From the NCBI GenBank assembly GCA_902782595.1, contig CACZNW010000020.1:1-9627 (forward strand): a DNA stretch of 9,627 nucleotides. Reading direction: 5' to 3'. Position numbers and translations under genes: made by a program. The number at the start of each line of letters is the position of its first letter. The stretch's first letter is position 1. Positions 6,954-9,627 of the stretch are shown in pieces. Source of the DNA: an uncultured Methanobrevibacter sp. GTDB taxonomy: Archaea > Methanobacteriota > Methanobacteria > Methanobacteriales > Methanobacteriaceae. The notes under the pieces are model-generated. The model was not told the DNA's origin. It saw only the letters and a program-made list of their open reading frames with translations, and did not search any database.

Positions 6954-7076
6954 ATAATCGAATATTGTCTGAACCTTCGGAACGAGGGGGATAGCACGGT
7001 AATCCTATACTCACAGGAGTATACAGCCCGTGAAGTAAGAATCCTCAACTTCTACAAAGTTGAGGTGGTTCAATGA
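6954..7076 (+). pseudogene. C-terminal remnant of a TnpB (IS200/IS605-type) gene
   Basis: An open frame of about 40 codons, closed upstream by TAA at 6951-6953 and ending in TGA at 7074-7076, reads EYCLNLRNEGDSTV, then SQEYTAREVRIL, then NFYKVEVVQ. The pattern (a Gly-Asp-Ser-Thr segment, then an ARE/ARD-type segment, ending on the last hairpin of the element) resembles the C-termini of archaeal TnpB proteins, whose coding sequence typically runs into the right end of the element. All upstream domains (RuvC-like nuclease and zinc finger) are missing, so it cannot encode an active protein. Identification rests on recall of the family pattern plus the matching RNA structure; a protein search of these 38 residues would settle it. 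Confidence 0.6.
6960..7073 (+). mobile_element. Right end of an IS200/IS605-type element, carrying an omegaRNA-like scaffold
   Basis: The segment folds into three nested or consecutive stems: CACGG (6995-6999) with CCGTG (7028-7032); inside it TATACTC (7006-7012) with GAGTATA (7017-7023) around ACAG; and a terminal hairpin CCTCAACTT (7043-7051) with AAGTTGAGG (7057-7065) around CTACA, followed by TGGTTCAAT. A stable hairpin a few bases before a TTCAA-like end is typical of IS200/IS605 right ends, which are transcribed as the omegaRNA guiding TnpB. The intact length of about 114 bases suits an omegaRNA scaffold. The transposase gene and left end are not present. Any guide would be read from the bases after 7073, which are the translation start of the solute-binding protein gene. 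Confidence 0.65.
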
Positions 7077-7093
7077 AATGGGAGAGCATATGA
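7062..7093 (+). promoter_or_regulatory. Transposon-derived ribosome binding site and possible 6-codon leader frame
   Basis: GAGGTGG (7062-7068), the 3' arm of the transposon hairpin, is a near-ideal archaeal ribosome binding site. Four bases later an ATG at 7073 opens a six-codon frame (MKWESI) whose TGA (7091-7093) overlaps the ATG of the solute-binding protein at 7090 in the ATGA form used for translational coupling. In the folded state GAGG is paired, so ribosome access could depend on the hairpin. Whether it is translated is not shown. Confidence 0.35.
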
Positions 7094-7920
7094 AAAAGAA
7101 AATATTTTTAACATTTACATTAATCATAGCAGTGTTTTTAATGGTAAGCGCCGTCAGTGCCGAGGGAATATTTGACTGGTTCAATGGTGACGGATCAAAT
7201 GCAGACAATAATGATAAAACATTCATTGTCGGATTCAGTGATTTTCCTCCGTTCGGATATAAAGACGACAACAATGAATATATAGGTTTTGACATAGACC
7301 TTGCAAGGGAAGTTGCAAAAAGAAACAACTGGACATTTAAAGCACAACCAATAATAGAATGGCAAACCAAAGAAGTGGAACTCAATTCCAATGTTATTGA
7401 CTGTATATGGAGTGAATTCACCATTGACGGACGGGAAAATGATTATTCATGGTCAGAACCTTACTTTAACAATTCACAGGTTGTAGTTGTAAAAACTGAT
7501 TCAGGAATCAATTCATTAGATGATTTGAAAGGGAAAATAGTTGAAGTTCAAAGTACAAGCAGTGCTTTAAATGCAATTGAAAATAATAAAACATTAAAGG
7601 ATTCCATTGGACAAATTAATGAAATCAGTGATTACAATACTGCATTTATGAATCTTCAGTCAGGAGTATGCGATGCGGTAGTTGTGGATATAGGTTCAGC
7701 AGACTATCAAATCAAAGAAACCTACTCTGATGATACCTTCAAGATACTTGATGATGTTTTAGCATATGAAAAATACGGTGTTGCATTCAAAAAGGGTAAT
7801 GATGAGTTGAAAAATCAGGTTCAGAAAACTCTCGATGAGATGTATAAAGACGGAACCGTTGAAAAAATAGCTCAAAACTACAGTGATTATGGAATTCCCG
7901 AAGGGGTAATCTATCCATAA
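7090..7920 (+). CDS. Extracellular solute-binding protein, family 3 (amino-acid ABC transporter type)
   Basis: A 276-residue secreted protein predicted to capture a polar amino acid or similar solute outside the cell and deliver it to an ABC permease. Residues 1-24 form a signal peptide (KKK, hydrophobic core, cleavage after AVSA). Mature features are VGFSDFPPFGY (48-57), the GFDIDLA segment (66-72), R115 in TIDGRE and D200 in DAVVVD. The last two occupy the positions that hold the alpha-carboxylate and alpha-amino group in HisJ/GlnH-type proteins. No lipobox cysteine is present, so membrane anchoring is unclear. The ATG at 7090 has GGGAG (7080-7084) five bases upstream. Alternative in-frame starts are ATG 7078 (served by GAGGTGG at 7062) and TTG 7060, the latter inside the hairpin and rejected. 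No permease or ATPase gene is adjacent. The upstream region is transposon-derived. Confidence 0.85.
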   Translation: MKKKIFLTFTLIIAVFLMVSAVSAEGIFDWFNGDGSNADNNDKTFIVGFSDFPPFGYKDDNNEYIGFDIDLAREVAKRNNWTFKAQPIIEWQTKEVELNSNVIDCIWSEFTIDGRENDYSWSEPYFNNSQVVVVKTDSGINSLDDLKGKIVEVQSTSSALNAIENNKTLKDSIGQINEISDYNTAFMNLQSGVCDAVVVDIGSADYQIKETYSDDTFKILDDVLAYEKYGVAFKKGNDELKNQVQKTLDEMYKDGTVEKIAQNYSDYGIPEGVIYP

Positions 7921-7923
7921 CTA

Positions 7924-7930
7924 TTTTTTT
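7924..7930 (+). terminator. T7 tract after the solute-binding protein gene
   Basis: Seven T residues begin six bases after the stop codon (7918-7920). Archaeal RNA polymerase terminates at T-tracts even without a hairpin, and no convincing stem precedes this one. Confidence 0.4.
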
Positions 7931-7966
7931 AAAAAGTGAAAACAGTTAAATTAATAGAAAAATAAT

Positions 7967-7977
7967 ATTTAAATATA
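7967..7977 (+). promoter_or_regulatory. TATA box of the ferredoxin gene
   Basis: ATTTAAATATA is centred at 7972, 27 bases before the ferredoxin ATG. This predicts a transcript starting at or next to the start codon and agrees with the lack of a clear ribosome binding site. Confidence 0.45.
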
Positions 7978-7998
7978 AAATTATATAAGTGTTGTTTT

Positions 7999-8238
7999 AT
8001 GGGTTTGGGTTCTTTATTTAAAAGAGGAAAAAAGCAAGAAAAACAAGAAGTAACCGATGACTGTCATATTGATATCAATGCTGAAAACTGTGACGGCTGT
8101 GAGAAATGTTCAATTGCATGTCCAAATAATGTTTTAATCCTTGTCGATGGACTTTCAAGTGTACGCGATGCACAGGTCTGTAAAAGCTGTAAGGTATGTA
8201 TGGCAATTTGTCCAAAGGACTGTATAACTGTAAATTAA
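7999..8238 (+). CDS. Small 2[4Fe-4S] ferredoxin
   Basis: A 79-residue cytosolic electron carrier with two complete cluster motifs: C31-x2-C34-x2-C37-x3-C41-P and C61-x2-C64-x2-C67-x3-C71-P. By the usual pattern of this family, the last cysteine of each motif ligates the other cluster. The 28-residue N-terminal extension is basic and Lys/Gln-rich (FKRGKKQEKQE), which is unusual for a bare bacterial-type ferredoxin and may mediate docking to a partner; that is inference. C22 and C75 are additional cysteines. There is no convincing ribosome binding site before the ATG, and the TATA box position suggests a leaderless transcript. The gene stands apart from the solute-binding protein, behind its T-tract. 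Methanogens use many such ferredoxins with hydrogenases and formylmethanofuran dehydrogenase; the specific partner cannot be told. Confidence 0.85.
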   Translation: MGLGSLFKRGKKQEKQEVTDDCHIDINAENCDGCEKCSIACPNNVLILVDGLSSVRDAQVCKSCKVCMAICPKDCITVN

Positions 8239-8645
8239 TAGTAAGTATGATGCAGTTTGACAATTAAAAGTAAACATTTCAAATTCAAAAGAATATTTGT
8301 TTATTTATCTCGTTTTATCCTATTTTCTAGTTTGGTTCAGATAAATTGCCAATCCTAAAATGGAAGTTGCACTGTTTATTATATGAAGGTTATTTTTGCA
8401 TATTATCTTAAACGATATTATAGTCCTACGAATACAAAAGCAGATATGGATATGAAAAATAAGATTGCCAAAACTGGAATTGGTTATATTCAAAACAAGC
8501 AATGATTATCGGCAGCAACTGCACCAAGAGACCAAAAATGATTCCATTGATACAATAATATGAGCCACTCTATAATCAGTGCAAATTTCGGTATAACAAT
8601 TCTAATGTTCTGGAATGTCAACAGTGAGAGGGAATAACCTGAAAA
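8239..8645 (-). pseudogene. Gene-free stretch with possible decayed membrane-protein gene (minus strand, about 8320-8600)
   Basis: No intact gene is found in this 407-base interval. Read on the minus strand, protein-like hydrophobic pieces appear in succession but in different frames. They are FALIIEWLILLYQWNHFWSL (about 8590-8530), LPIIIACFEYNQFQ (about 8515-8475), PIPVLAILFFISISAFVFVGL (about 8480-8418), and NSATSILGLAIYLNQTRK ending in a TAG at about 8321-8323. The order and membrane-like nature suggest one gene broken by several frameshifts and stops. A+T-rich DNA easily yields hydrophobic frames by chance, so this is tentative and the family is not recognised. A short hairpin, ACCTGA-AAA-TCAGGT, at 8637-8651 overlaps the NAD kinase stop. 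Confidence 0.3.
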
Positions 8646-9425
8646 TCAGGTAATCTTTTCACGAATTGTATCGATAAAGCTTCTCTCCTCAAGTTTTATT
8701 ATCCTTGTAATTTTGTCTGATCTGTTAATTGTTACAATATCGCCGCTGAATACTTCCAGAGGTTTGCCGTCGTATAATACATAGGCTGTGGTATTGTTCC
8801 TTAATTCTGTAATTTTTATTTCAATTTTAGTGTCTTTTGAAAGAATGATGCTTCTGTTAATCACGGTATGAGGGGCAATTGGTGTTAATGTCAATATCTC
8901 TGAAGTGGGATCTGCAATCGGCCCTCCGCATGAGAGGTTATAAGCAGTTGTGCCTGTTGGAGTGCATATTAATATGCCGTCTGCAGTGTATGAGTTAATG
9001 AATTTTTCATCGATTACTGCATCAAATCTCACAACACCAAACATATTTTTGGATATTGCTATTTCATTTAACGATGCGGGAATTTTTATAATTTCACCGT
9101 CGGGTTTTCGGATTTCTCCTTCTATCATCATCCGGTTTTCAATATGGTAATGTCCGTTTAAAATGTCGGATAATGCTTTTGTGAGATTGTCTGGATGAAC
9201 TTCTGTTAGATATCCAAGTGTACCTGTGTTTATTCCAATTATCGGTTTGCCTGTTAAACTTGCAGTTTTTAAAAAGGTTCCGTCCCCTCCTATTGAAAAG
9301 ATAATGTCTGCTTTTGAAATATCACTGACCACTTCAATGTCACGTTTTTCAGTGAGCATAATCAAATTGTTTCTGGTTTCACAAGCCCTGTCATTGCCGG
9401 TATCATACTTGATGAAAATTTTCAT
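8646..9425 (-). CDS. nadK: NAD kinase
   Basis: A 259-residue cytosolic enzyme that phosphorylates NAD+ to NADP+ using ATP or polyphosphate. The signature GGDGT stands at 46-50, followed by FLKTA. INTGTLGYLTEV (65-76) and NE (120-121) follow. TPTGTTAYNLSCGGPI (155-170) and TPIAPHT (181-187) belong to the conserved C-terminal beta-rich NAD-binding domain. Length is normal for a single-domain NAD kinase; there is no fused inositol-monophosphatase-like domain such as that known for MJ0917 of Methanocaldococcus. The ATG at 9425 has no ribosome binding site (the preceding bases read CCTTC), and an A+T-rich TATA-like run about 25 bases upstream suggests a leaderless transcript. It is transcribed alone and leftward. 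Confidence 0.92.
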   Translation of the reverse strand: MKIFIKYDTGNDRACETRNNLIMLTEKRDIEVVSDISKADIIFSIGGDGTFLKTASLTGKPIIGINTGTLGYLTEVHPDNLTKALSDILNGHYHIENRMMIEGEIRKPDGEIIKIPASLNEIAISKNMFGVVRFDAVIDEKFINSYTADGILICTPTGTTAYNLSCGGPIADPTSEILTLTPIAPHTVINRSIILSKDTKIEIKITELRNNTTAYVLYDGKPLEVFSGDIVTINRSDKITRIIKLEERSFIDTIREKIT

Positions 9426-9440
9426 GAAGGTATTTATGTC

Positions 9441-9460
9441 TATTTTATTAAAAATATTTT
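9441..9460 (-). promoter_or_regulatory. TATA-like promoter of the NAD kinase gene
   Basis: The minus strand reads AAAATATTTTTAATAAAATA, centred about 25 bases before the ATG at 9425. Because the whole neighbourhood is A+T-rich, the exact box is uncertain. The rest of 9461-9627 shows no gene; a small palindrome, AGATTA-ATTA-TAATCT, lies at 9563-9578. Confidence 0.3.
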
Positions 9461-9627
9461 CCCATCAAATAATCATTTATATCCCTGATAATTTTGATAG
9501 TTGTTGTTAAACTTTTAATTTAATTTATCCTATTTTTGATATTGCTGAATATGTTGGTATAAAGATTAATTATAATCTGTGTTATCTATCAGTAAGAATA
9601 TCATTTTAAAAGAATTGTCATCTTACA

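Noticed and set aside
7011..7424. Minus-strand open frame of 137 codons opposite the solute-binding protein gene
   Set aside because: It lies antisense to a well-supported gene, has no family signature, and crosses the transposon right end; it is a frame shadow.
8320..8502. Minus-strand open frame of 60 codons taken as an intact small gene
   Set aside because: It has no ribosome binding site, and its composition is only partly protein-like. The neighbouring frames hold equally protein-like pieces, so a broken gene fits better than an intact small one.
8637..8651. Hairpin ACCTGA-AAA-TCAGGT as the NAD kinase terminator
   Set aside because: The stem is short and no T-tract follows on the minus strand (it continues TATTCCCTCTC).

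Overview
The window looks like chromosomal DNA from a methanogenic archaeon of the Methanobacteriales, most likely Methanobrevibacter. The grounds are strongly A+T-rich DNA, archaeal TATA boxes about 25 bases upstream of likely transcript starts, GGTG/GAGGT-type ribosome binding sites, and a gene set typical of methanogens (iron-sulfur flavoprotein, small 2[4Fe-4S] ferredoxin, NhaC-type antiporter, surface-type glycosyltransferases with coiled-coil tails). The genus is an inference; no rRNA or tRNA lies in the window.

Layout from left to right. Bases 1-21 hold the first codons of a minus-strand gene running off the left edge, preceded by a promoter embedded in two interleaved inverted repeats. 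A minus-strand ketopantoate reductase-family gene follows (117-1061), then an A+T-rich intergenic region and a plus-strand NhaC-family Na+/H+ antiporter (1372-3108) ending in a strong hairpin-plus-T8 terminator. Convergent to it is a three-gene minus-strand unit (6102 down to 3127): two tandemly duplicated family-2 glycosyltransferases and a Cas4/RecB-like PD-(D/E)XK nuclease, separated by only a few bases. A divergent promoter region separates this unit from a plus-strand iron-sulfur flavoprotein gene (6181-6723), whose terminator hairpin contains its stop codon.

Bases 6724-7089 hold debris of mobile DNA. The clearest piece (about 6954-7076) is the last ~38 codons of an IS200/IS605-type TnpB together with the folded right end of the element, the region that makes the omegaRNA guide scaffold. 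It abuts, and partly forms, the translation start region of an orphan amino-acid-type solute-binding protein (7090-7920). A small ferredoxin (7999-8238) follows, then about 400 bases without an intact gene that may contain a decayed membrane-protein gene, and finally a minus-strand NAD kinase (8646-9425). Bases 9426-9627 hold only the NAD kinase promoter and A+T-rich DNA in which I see no gene.

Functionally this is a mix of housekeeping cofactor metabolism (pantoate/CoA precursor, NADP), redox proteins, ion and solute transport, and surface glycosylation. There is no single large novel system. The most notable element is the solo omegaRNA-like right end sitting as a leader in front of the solute-binding protein gene. 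Also notable are the dyad operator at the left edge, hairpins that overlap stop codons, and three genes that look leaderless.
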